Shown here: positions 10,652 to 22,800 of the stretch, in pieces
Layout of the letters: each line of letters starts with the position of its first letter
Position numbering within the stretch: the first letter of the stretch is position 1
Origin: Acanthaster planci
Lineage: Eukaryota > Echinodermata > Asteroidea > Valvatida > Acanthasteridae
Assembly (NCBI RefSeq): GCF_001949145.1
Contig: NW_019091557.1
Location: 121,180-177,797, forward strand
Length of the DNA: 56,618 nt
Reading direction: 5' to 3'
The notes under the pieces: model-generated
Told to the model about the DNA's origin: nothing
The model's database searches: none
The model's input: the letters and a program-made list of their open reading frames with translations, nothing else
Translations under genes and position numbers: made by a program

Positions 10652-10684
10652 TGACGTCATTAACCAAACAATATGGCGAACGAA
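10652..10684 (+). promoter_or_regulatory. Candidate core promoter of the double-C2 gene (CRE and YY1-like site)
   Basis: A full palindromic cAMP-response element, TGACGTCA, is at 10652-10659. About 12 bases later comes 'caatATGGCGaa', which resembles a YY1 site (AANATGGCG). No TATA box is seen. The first coding ATG of the gene is about 180 bases further on. The assignment is from motif match and position only. Confidence 0.35.
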
Positions 10685-10726
10685 TTTGGGATGAGAGCCT
10701 TTCCAAATAACGCAAGGACAGGTTGA
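10673..10726 (+). CDS. Possible upstream ORF of 17 codons in the C2 gene leader
   Basis: An ATG at 10673 opens a 17-residue frame that ends in TGA at 10724-10726, before the main ATG at 10862. If transcription starts at or before the CRE/YY1 region, this would be an upstream ORF able to dampen translation. It could instead be an alternative first exon using the weak donor near 10722 (CAG|gttgag). No homology is visible. Confidence 0.25.
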   Translation: MANEFGMRAFPNNARTG

Positions 10727-10861
10727 GTAACATAATTTGACATAATAACAAATAAGAAGCATATTCACGATAGCTTCAAGTCTGCATAATTAACGATACG
10801 GAGGTTGACCCTCTTTTGGAAAGAGATTCCAAAGCCATTAGACGGGACAGGCAACTCGGAA

Positions 10862-13800
10862 ATGGGTGGCGCAAGTTCAACGGCAAACATGACTGGCCAG
10901 CGCCAGCAGCAGCCAGAGCGACAAGCGTCAAGGAAGATTTCAACGCAGTCGAAGACGGATGACTCCAAAATGAGCGCCGACAACGAGCGGGTGTCGAGAT
11001 TGGTGCAAGCCATGACTGCTCACCCAAGGAAGAGAAGGCAGGGTGCATGGACTACACAAGCTACTGACGAAGGATTTGATGGATATAAAGTATGTAGATA
11101 CATGTACGCCTAGTCTAGACAAGTCCAAAAATACTTCCTACTTAGCGTTAGGCCTAGATGTAGGCCTATGATGTAGTACATGTCCACTAAGCCTAATGCT
11201 AACATGTTTAAGGCATAACATGACCTAGGCCTACTGCTGATTTTCTAGTTGCAGAACTAGAAAAACGTGAAACGACTGTCTCTTTAGCTGTTTAGTAAAC
11301 AGTAAATGGTCAAATGGTAAACAGTGTCAAATTGGAATAACTGACATGTACATGTACATGTAAGTTCAGGAAAGAGTTCCATATGTAGACGCCACTTGAC
11401 CATGTTGACACCCTAGCTGTACATTAACCCTTTGAAACAGATCTGAAAAGTTGTGTTTTTACATGTACATGTAAGTAAAAATGAACCGGTATTTTCCCTC
11501 CTAAATTGAACTTTTCTGGACATATTTAATTGTTTTTGCTCACTGATGGCTATTATTAAGTCACTGCAGGGAATACTTTAACTGACGTCTGTTATTAAAG
11601 TTGATTGTAATTTGTAGGGTTGTCGTGGTAGTCTGGAAATATGAATGCAGTGCATCATCCTTCACGTCCTTGGGCATGTTGGGACCTCACATCACAGGAC
11701 ACAACAGTTGAATTTGACAGATTGTTTGTAATTTGAAGAGGCATAGAGGTTGCCATGCAAACAAGAATAAACCCCAACAAGTGTGACAAAGTATTCAATC
11801 AAGTCTCCTTCCACCCGTGTAATATATGATGGAGTATCATACGTGTTAGAATTGCTGATAACAAACATTTATACAGACGTCATCCAAACTATGAATATTT
11901 TGTAATCACTTTATATGTTAGGTAAACAAAATAAACTTGTATCATCTCCTTTAATAATGAATTTACTCACTGTTAATTTCATCTCTTTTAAGAAGGCCCT
12001 TTTGTTGTTTCCTTTAATATTTGTGAAATTTATACTCAGTTACTTTCCCCGACCTTACTTGGATTAGCGTGATTTCATTTGATTGGAAACTCACTGTGAC
12101 ATTGTGCACTTACTGGGACCTGGCCCACATAACAACAGGCTCAGCCGGTTAGCGACTCGCCCTCTGAGCCTGTTGCTTGGGCAAGAAAACATGGCAGCTC
12201 ATCAAACGATTTAGACGTGAAGGAAAATCGATAGCATTAACTTTATATAATTTGGCTGAATACATGTACATATACATGTAGTTCAGCGACATTATTGCAT
12301 GTGGGGGCAAATTGGCCTTGTGAAATAAAGGGCGTTGATGCCTATGACTGTTGACAGGTAAATTAATGTTACAGATTTAATCTATAACTGCATGATATTT
12401 TGACCCAGTTGGGCACCAGGAGTACCTCCAAATGATTGTCCATGTATCACCTTGTAATGTCCATGCCCACCTATAGGTACATGACTTCATGGGTAAACGT
12501 GAGGGAAGAAATCAAACATAGGCTTTGTTGTCAAAGAAATAGGAATTAAATACATGTAACTTAATATAGAAATAGCTTATAAAATTCAGTTTATTCTCAC
12601 CCCCCCAAAAAAAATTATCATCACCCCTTAAAAGCCAGCCGCCTGGCAAGTTGATAAAAGTTTATAACAAGAAAACAGATGAACCATTCTCAAAAAAATC
12701 TAACTTGTTTCCTCATTCACAATCAGTGCAAAACCTGAAAATGCCAAAAATTGCACCAACTTTGTCGATTTACACATGTATAGAGATACTGCGTGTTTTC
12801 ATTATGAAAGTTTCAGTGTGATGTGCCATGTGACAATCTTTTAAAAATCAAGGTCATGAAAGCTCTTTATGCACCTTTAAAATTACTATTTAATGATATT
12901 TAATATACCCAATGGAATTTGTAACTTTACCTCATTACTTAAATTTTAGGAAAAACAGCACAGGAACTCAACCAAAGTCAGTCACTCTGTTCATGGATTC
13001 AAAATATTCAAAACATTGTTACACCTGGCATTAGGGAGAGATGTGGTATTAGGGATCTCTCTGCAGTGGGGTCTCATTCTGCAATGACCACACAAGGCCA
13101 AGGTACTGTACATGTATGTCAGTTCAAGTGCGGTGGACGGGGCAGAACTACTCCAATTAAAAAAATGGAGGGGTACAACAGTGTGCCTCCACCACTTGAG
13201 GGGGGAAGCGGATCGGGTCCCTACCTTATGACAGACACCGACATGTCTACAGACAAGCCGTGTAGTAAATGTTGAATTCTGTTTTGTTCAGGAGTTGCAA
13301 ATTTGTTTACTGTGCCTTTCCGCACCACTTTAGATGATCTTTTAATTTCTTCCGGCCTGTCAGGGATAAAAAATTTTTCTGCTTTTTGCAAAAGGAAAGT
13401 GTCTACATCCTGAAGCAGCTGTACAAGAAGATGGACCCAGCCGTCATGAAAACGCTGGGTGATGCCAAGGGGGAGGTCAAGTTATCGCTGAAGTACGATC
13501 AACACAGACAGCTGCTCATGGTCAAAGTCATCAGTGCGCGGGACCTCAGCGCCAAGGACTTACGGGGAAAGGAATCAGACCCTTACGTCAAGGTAGGCCT
13601 TTGATTTTCCTTATCATTCAAAGTCCCACAAGACTTTCCGGGTAGATGTTGCGTATACATGTATGTACATGTAAACATGCAGGGACGTCCTGTGTTGTTT
13701 TGTTTCACAAATCCTGACCTATGAGGTTAAGCATTTGTAGAGTCCAAGCATGTAAACTGGCATGGCTGTGATGTCTTGCCATAAAAAGTCGTTAATTTTG

Positions 13801-16800
13801 GTGGATAAATAAAACCATGCTCAGGACAGGCTCTGTGTGGAGTAATAGCATCGATAAGTGATGGAAGGAGGGTACCGGCAGAGGGCAACCATGAAGGGGT
13901 TGTCTCTGAAACCTTGCTGTTGCATTATAAAGCATCGTTTACACCCACGAAAGATATATGTACATGTACTGATATTGTGGTTGTAGCCAATCCCTACATG
14001 TATGTCCCTAGCACTTTTATGATGAATGCTCACTTTATTCAGATGTACATGTACATGTAACGTGACCTCAATGTACATGTATATGTACATTGAGTTCGGT
14101 GCCTCTTGGAAGTTTATGTACATGTAACGTGACCTCAATGTACATGTATATGTACATTGAGTTCGGTGCCTCTTGGAAGTTCATGGTACAGTTGCAAAGA
14201 CCGCCTTGGAACTGATTCCAGGGTAGACTAAATTTGGAAAGAATTTAATATTAATTAGCCCTAACCCCTTAGGGCCATTTTACTAGGGCACATCCTCACT
14301 CCTCCAAAATCCTTCAACTGCCCAACTTCAAAAACTGCATTCATCCTCAATCCTCCAAAATCCTCCAATATTCAAATCATTATTCATCCTCAATCCTCTA
14401 AAACCATCCCGGAGGATTTTGGAGGATTGACGTGGGTTAGGGTTGACGATGTTCAAAGATGCCTCAAATGGGAAGAAGTGTACATGTACATGTACATGTA
14501 TATGATATTGTTGTCCATGCATTTTTGAATATCAAAAAATAGCCTAATTTTTTTTTCTCATTTGCAAGTCTCTGTCATGGGCCGTTCCAGTTTTGGTTCA
14601 GGGTACCATATCGTTGGATTCCATTACATACATGTACATTCAATATGAGCTAAAGATTTCTAAGTATTGCACAATAGGCACACCTGTGGATGGTCTGGTT
14701 TCAATGACTGCCTGTCCAAATTTGTTTTTGCCCGTCCTCGGGACAGGTGACCAGGTGAGACACTACATGTAAATTTCTGTGTTTTCTGGTTCAGCTGGAT
14801 CTCATCCCAGACAGCATCACCAACGGTTCCAAGAAGACCAGTCACGTGAATCGCTCGCTCAACCCAAGCTACAATGAGATCTTCACTTTCTCGCTGGCAG
14901 ACAAGGACGTTCCAAATAGTCTACTTCGCATACAGGTAATTATCAGCAGTGATTAAATAGGATGGAGATGGAATCAGCCATCTACATCCGGTTGGCCAAG
15001 CACGACTGCAATCCTCATGATGGCTTACAAGTATTGTCTTTCAAGCATACTTGTATTCTGGATCTAGATTGGCCAACTCATGGCAACAGCTGTGCAATAT
15101 TATGCTACATTATATACCACACGGTCCATACCAAAGTCAGCGTTACTGTACCGAATGTTGTGTATATGCACTATCCTAAACTTAAGCAAAACATAGAAAT
15201 GCACAGCATGTGAGGAGGTGTAAATTTAAACATGGCGATAGTTCCTGTGTGCTGCATTGTGTTTTGCATTGTCAGATATACGCGTGAAGTTAACAAAAAA
15301 TTATGCAGAAAATACATACGGGTTGCAAGTACGTGTAATTGCCAATATTTTACAGAGTGCTATATTCACTGCACAAAGAACACCACGAGCTTTTTTCCTT
15401 TGGATACAAGTCACTGTTAGGTTTTTCCTTTGGATACAAGTCACTGTTAGGTTTTTCCTTTGGATACAAGTCACTGTTAGGTTTTTCCTTTGGATACAAG
15501 TCACTGTTAGGTTTTTCCTTTGGATACAAGTCACTGTTAGGTTTTTCCTTTGGATACAAGTCACTGTTAGGTTTTTCCTTTGGATACAAGTCACTGTTAG
15601 GTTTTTNNNNNNNNNNNNNNNNNNNNNNNNNNNNNNNNNNNNNNNNNNNNNNNNNNNNNNNNNNNNNNNNNNNNNNNNNNNNNNNNNNNNNNNNNNNNNN
15701 NNNNNNNNNNNNNNNNNNNNNNNNNNNNNNNNNNNNNNNNNNNNNNNNNNNNNNNNNNNNNNNNNNNNNNNNNNNNNNNNNNNNNNNNNNNNNNNNNNNN
15801 NNNNNNNNNNNNNNNNNNNNNNNNNNNNNNNNNNNNNNNNNNNNNNNNNNNNNNNNNNNNNNNNNNNNNNNNNNNNNNNNNNNNNNNNNNNNNNNNNNNN
15901 NNNNNNNNNNNNNNNNNNNNNNNNNNNNNNNNNNNNNNNNNNNNNNNNNNNNNNNNNNNNNNNNNNNNNNNNNNNNNNNNNNNNNNNNNNNNNNNNNNNN
16001 NNNNNNNNNNNNNNNNNNNNNNNNNNNNNNNNNNNNNNNNNNNNNNNNNNNNNNNNNNNNNNNNNNNNNNNNNNNNNNNNNNNNNNNNNNNNNNNNNNNN
16101 NNNNNNNNNNNNNNNNNNNNNNNNNNNNNNNNNNNNNNNNNNNNNNNNNNNNNNNNNNNNNNNNNNNNNNNNNNNNNNNNNNNNNNNNNNNNNNNNNNNN
16201 NNNNNNNNNNNNNNNNNNNNNNNNNNNNNNNNNNNNNNNNNNNNNNNNNNNNNNNNNNNNNNNNNNNNNNNNNNNNNNNNNNNNNNNNNNNNNNNNNNNN
16301 NNNNNNNNNNNNNNNNNNNNNNNNNNNNNTTTTATCCCAGGATCAGGGTCCACCATCAAAGAAGTGACAGTATAGTTAGTTTCCAAGATGATCAAGGAAC
16401 AAGCAGTCCTCCACATGCAAAGGGCTCATTATTTGAATTACATTGAAACATCTTTTTATTCCACTTTCTATTCATCTTAAATACAACAAAACTGTCTGAA
16501 ATCGTTTACCTGCCTGGAGCAGAAGCACCCCCTCCCTCATCAGTTGAAAAGAGTCATGTTGGTGGGGAGTGTTCATTTGGTTGGTACCATAGAGGTGCGA
16601 CCGCAATGTGTGCATTTCATAGTAGATCGTGTACCAGTGAAGGGAAGTTCCCACCTAAGGAGCCTCTGTTGCTTGGAAAATTGTGCCCTCTCTTGGTCCC
16701 ACTCGGGGCCCCTTGGTTGGGCTCAGTGTGAAGGGCACTTTTGAAACATTTAATTTTTTCATGCTTTTCTGCTGTGGTGTCCTATTTGGGAGACAAACAG

Positions 16801-19800
16801 TAGTTCCCTTTTGAAGATTTTTTTTATTCAGATTGTGAAACCGAAATTTGCTCACCAAAGAAATTGGTAAGGAAGAACGCTGCTCATTGGCCTACTGTTA
16901 TGACGTGAAACAATGAGTCACTGAAGCCAATTGCGACAAAATATTCAACATTGGGATAGTGGTAGTGGTTGCATTGCGGTTTCTGCCTGTGATGACATCG
17001 CAGTTTTGCTCATAAATATGCAAATTCATTCTTAAAAGTATCAAGTTCCCTTAAATAGACATGAGAAATATTGAAAAGCAGATTAAGCAGGGTGTGAGTA
17101 TTTACAAGAATTGCATTAAAAACAACCACCTTGCTTAGTCCCTTGATCACACTGAAATTTGTTCCATTGAAGACAAATCTGATAAGACTCCATTCCGAGG
17201 GGCCATTTACACTCACGCAGCTGTCTCAACCTGAGCGCGTGCGTACTTCAGCAATTTACTACTGCCTATTGCTCAAGGAGGAATTTCACGCGCACGCACC
17301 ACCTGCGTGCGAACAGGATGGCCCCTTATAATGGCATCTAATTTTGGTCACTGGATTTGTCTATAGGGTGAAAAACAAACAATCATTGGTTCATTAGAGC
17401 AAAGAAGACTAATGGCAAGGCCCTTGGGAAAAAATATTGAAAGTTTTAAAGGAAAAAAGGAACACACTCACCAACAGCAAATGTGATGGAAATCTCCAAT
17501 TTGAACTAAGATGCTTTGTCATTGTTTTATGCTGCTGCTGAGTGCATTGGTCCCCCCCAAAAAAGAATTAGCCCCTTGGCACAGTTCTCACCCATTCATG
17601 CCATTGCAGGTTTTGCAGAATCTTCTTTAAAACAAGCCTCAAATGTGTTGTGTTCTTTTCGGACTGTCATATTTTTCCTCTGTCCCACTGTCCAGGTGCT
17701 CAGTCATGACCAGCTGGGCAAAGATGATTTCATGGGGGAGAAGATCATTGAGCTGGGCCAGATGGACTGGAGTGAGATCACAACTCGATGGTTTGAACTT
17801 GAAGCCGAGGTAAAGACTTTTTTTCTTGTGGGCGCTGCCTGGGCTTGATTTTGGCCCAGATTCAATGTGAAATTTGGCATGCAGGTTCGGAATAGGCCGT
17901 TTTTTTGTTTCAAGCCTTACCTGTGGTAAGCTGTTCCTATTTCAGTGTGGGGGCTGCATGTTCATTTGGTCAGTCCGTAATAACAGATTCACTTCACACA
18001 GTACATCCAGAGAATTCATCCAGATTTGGAAAAAAATTAGTCCATGCGGACTTGGCTACATGCATTCTGTTACATTGACCCACACCGACCAATCTTGGCA
18101 TCCTTGATTTGCACTGGCATTCCAGCCAGTCAGTACAGATTTTAGGTGGAGACTTGCTGTGGCCATACTGTCCTCCACCCCCCCTCCCCCCACGTACATG
18201 TATATGTGGAGCTCTGTCACCTTGGATTTGGTTTGAAATGAGAATCCCTTCCAGTCTCCTTCGTGAGCAGTTTGAGAGGGCGGGATATTCTGAAATTTTG
18301 TGTCTGCCTGCTAAAATTTCCTATGTTCTTTTTTCTAATTTCTTTGTGTATTTTGTGTTTCTTTCCGAAAATCACCTACTTTATATTTTAGCCAGGCCTT
18401 TGTTATACTTCAGCAAGTAACAAATTACATACATGTAGGCCACCGCAGGCCTCGACATTAAGCTTTTTTGCTTGCCAAGCAAGTTAACCAGTGTTTTATT
18501 GCTAGCCTGTAGGAATTTTCACTTGCCATCTGGACATTTTGTAGCAAGAGTGACTTTGGCTTTTTTTAACTTAAGTTCTCAGTGCCCCTGTTACAGTGGA
18601 GTCCTACTGTCAATTTAAACCTAAACATGGAGGATTCAAACTGCTACAATTAATAATAAGATTCAAAATTCACATTTGGTTATTCATCTTTACAAGTAAG
18701 ACAAATTATAATTTCAAGTAGGAAGGTATTTTAACTACCCTACCGTGCAAGGTCAGGAATGCATCTTACTAAACCGCGGCACTTTTTATTAGACTTGGTA
18801 CACTGGTGTAGTGGTAAGTTTGAAGCCATTACTATTGGTGTATTACTCAATGGGTTCTGAGTGTTAACAAGTAAGCATGGATGTAACTTTGCTTTACATG
18901 TACACATAGCTAAACATATAACTGGAATTTTGCCAGAAATTGTTTCATACTGTCTGTTGAGGAGTTGCCCTTAAATAGATCTGTATTCTAGCCATTTAAA
19001 TGCACAAGCAGAAATGACTACCGTAAACCATGTCTCGTATTTTCTCGGGATATTTCAGACTGACCTTGACATCAGCGGGGAACTTGAGATCAGTCTGTCC
19101 TACAAGCTGCCAGAAACACTGCAAGTGTTGATTCACAGAGCAACAGATCTAGTGTGTAGGGAGAAGAACAGGCCACCACATCCATACGTCAAGGTATTTC
19201 TTTTTTTCAGTTCTCCTGAAAGACCGTCACTAAAAAGGTTGTGTTTTCTTTTTCCTGCCAGTTTACTAATCAGGTCATATCTGTTACTTCAGTACAAGGT
19301 GATGACATTCCAACTTCCAGAGAAAACTGGTCCAAAATACGTGTATATCTCCATCTCCTTATATACATTGTACACTCCAGAAAGCAAATTGAAATCCTAA
19401 GCAACTTCTGTTGAGTTTTTCGGTTTCTACATGTCATGCATATACGCACAATTCTACAAAAAGTCCATGGATGTTATTTTGCACGTTCAACTCTTTCATC
19501 AGTTGTAGGAAGCCTGTGACACACTTTGCTGTCACTGTACATGTACATGTATGCTGGTGAAATCATCAGCAGGGTGCCTTAACCACTTGTGGGCAATATG
19601 AAATTTTCCAGTCCCAGTAATGTGTGTGTCTGAAAATACTGTCCTCTATATATGCAGACGTTGTAAACTCTAGCTGTTGTTGGACGGTGGCTTCCAGATT
19701 TGTAGGGTCATATCGTACCGCATCGTAGCTGTTTCAGATTTGACACAGAGTGATGAATTTTGCAATGACAATTGGTTAATTCTAGAAATAAGTGGTCCAT

Positions 19801-22800
19801 TTTTTTTGTGTCCTTGTCACATCTGACATGTGATTTTGTAAGTTCAGAACACATTTTCTAATTTCCAAGAGTGCTGGATTAATGCAAATTACCTGCCAAA
19901 CAGATAGTAATAGTTTGAAATCGATTCTGGTGATATTTCCATGTCAAATAACAAAGGTCAGATGTACATGTAGCAGGGACCCTACTTGAAGATATGTTGT
20001 CAGTTACCAGGGGATGGGGACAGCTAGAGGATTAGTACAGTAGCAACCGCTACATCAAGATAACTTGTAGCATCATGAATCCATCTTACCTTGTTAAATC
20101 TGATAAAAAGGACTTGGAGTTTCAACAGCAGAATTCACACTGTTGCTATATTTTGATGGTTTCTCTCTGCTGATCTCCCGAACTAGATCATAATTCCTGG
20201 CATTCCCAAAGTTGAAGAGACCAAGGTCATCAAGGCCAGCTGTGAACCAGAATGGGAGGAGATATTTGAGTTCAACGTCCCACGGGAAGAACTGATAGAC
20301 AGGTGAATGTCACGCATGTTATTGTTTGGCACAAAGGTCATTTGTCACTCTACCTGAGAGACACAGGTTCTGTTGGTTTCACACAGATCTGAATCTCGAT
20401 CAGAGATCCCAACACCGGTTTGGTCCATCTTTGGGTTTTGGTCTCAGCGAACCAATGACGGATCACTGGTCATGATCCAGATTTGTGGGAAACAGTCAGG
20501 CCTTGAGTTTGACCCTCCTGGGAGTAGGCTTCAGTGAGGGTCCCTTCCAGACCTGGGGGTGGAATAGACTGCCACCAGTGACTGAATGATGCCTGTCAGT
20601 TTTAATTACGTGTTTTGCCCTTACACTGGCATATATTCATAACATCGCATAATCAGTGCATGTCCAAGAGCTTTCGAAAATATTCACAAGCCTACTCGGT
20701 TGGGACTTAAACCTACGACCACCTGCTTACTCGTGCAGATATTTTAACCACTTGACCACCGAGCTTTCCGGGGTCGGCTGGCTGGCCCAAGTCAATTGTA
20801 GCAGTGGGCACCGCAAACTATTTGAAGATGTATTTCGTTTCGGGGAGATGTAAGGGCAAAAATCTGTAATTAGATCCATCAAAAAAGAGGCTCTTCTTCA
20901 CACTTGTGCGACCATGTCTAGAATATCATTGCCGCTTAAAAATCCATACAGAGTGGACCAAACGTGACCTTGTGACAAGGCTTTAAGGAGAGCTGCCAGA
21001 TTGGTTTGTGGGAGTTTCTCAAGAAACAGTTGGTGGTCTACTGGCTTTTGTTAACATGCTGAGAGCCATAAATTAGGACAACCTCTGAATGAAGCATCGT
21101 AACCACCAGATCACAACGCTGGTTAAAGTCGCCCTTCACATTATCACAACAGATTCTAGTCACATCCTGAAACCAAACCACGAGGAGGTCAAGTCATGGA
21201 GGCATGCGCGTGCCACAAATTGTCTAACATTGTGACGTTAATGTCAGGTCTGTTTAACAGTATTTGCTTGCACTATTTTAGGGGATGAACTGCAGACACA
21301 TTCCCCCCCCCCCCGGCATGATATCCAATTGACAAGGCATTTTGACAGCATTCCATAGATATGGACAGATTGCTAGATTTGTCACTGTGGATAGATATGA
21401 TCAACTAAACTCTACCAGATGCTGAAATAAAGTCCAACAGATGAGTCGGTGCTGGCAATTCTGTGAAGGAAATGGATCATGTAAATTGCAAATCAAAGAT
21501 GTCTGTATTTCCTTCCATTGCTTATCCACCCAGAATGGGAACCAGACTAGGGCGCACCTTTGCATAGCAAAAATTATCCGTAGGTGAGAACAGTTGATCT
21601 CGTTTGTAAAGGAGATCAATGGCAGGAACTCGCTGGGTGTATGCACAGGTTGATATACGCATAGAGTGCAGACCGCACCTAGCATATGCTATTAACCAGA
21701 TGCTGCCAGGTTTAATTTGTTTCATGTTTCATGACGTATTCCTGGGGGATTTTCAAGATTTTCTGTATTCAAAATTCTTCAAAAATTCATAACTTCATTT
21801 ACTGGACGTTTACACCCACACGGTGACACGAATGACTGTCTGGGGTGGCTACTCTAATCTGACAGACAACATCTATTGATGCCTGAGTATTTCAGAGAGC
21901 CCCGATTGTGTAGTGATATGTAATTTTCTGTTGTACCCGAAACTGGCCCAGTGCGTTGCTGGTATCTTTTCAAATGCGGACCAGATTAGCATGCAGCTGT
22001 ATTGTATCGCTCAACCCTGGAGCGCTGGAGCACTTTTGTCCCCACAAACAGTGGTGTAATCATTCAAAACAATGACAGATTTCCTCCGCTATCAACAACT
22101 GAAAAAAATGTTGGCAATTCCCAGCAGCTCAGTCTTTTGTTCCGAGTATGGTCTTTTGTTACAAGGCCCAGCTCTTTTGTCCAATTTCAGGCAGCCCGGC
22201 TTTGCATATAAACCCAAGGAGCCCGGTGGGGGAAAGCCCAGCACTAAGTGGTTAAAATGTTGCTTGTGCGTCAGGTGCATTCAGGAGTCCAGTTGAAAAG
22301 CTTCCAACTAGCCTTTCTCTTCTTTGCTATGTGGGTGCACATCAACTCATGGTGACTTCAGTTGCTGGCTCTAAGGTCAGGCAGAGTGCCAGTGAGTGAT
22401 AATGATATGGTAATCTTTTCCATGCTAGGTTTTTAGTAATGCTCCCTTTTTTTCCCTTTTATTTGTTGGTGTACTAAGGTATATCGTCCTGCATGTGTTG
22501 GACAAGGCTTTCCTCGGCAGTGCTGAGGCCCTGGGCCAGGTCTACATTGACCTTGCAAACCTGGATGTTAACGAGGGTTACAAGGGCAAGTTTCCACTGG
22601 CAGACTTGGTGAGTAAGGATAAGTCTTGGGCAGGCACATGGGCTTATTACCTCATGAATGGTTCTCAAATGCTCAACACTCAAACATGGGAATAATTATG
22701 TTTTCCTTGTGCTCTGAGGTTGTGTACATTGGTCTGTATTTATGAGACAGCAAGGATTAGGCCGAAGGTTTTCCATCCACTATCTCTTTGTCCAACCCTT

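Noticed and set aside
12950-13111. Possible exon between C2 gene exons 1 and 2 (open frame ending TTQGQG before a gt)
   Set aside because: The acceptor and donor exist, but the open frame has the wrong phase for exon 1, and direct joining of 11089 to 13395 keeps phase 0.
15257-16416. Long open frames on both strands of about 370 codons
   Set aside because: They run through the N gap and the 30-base minisatellite; most of their length is unknown sequence, so they are not genes.
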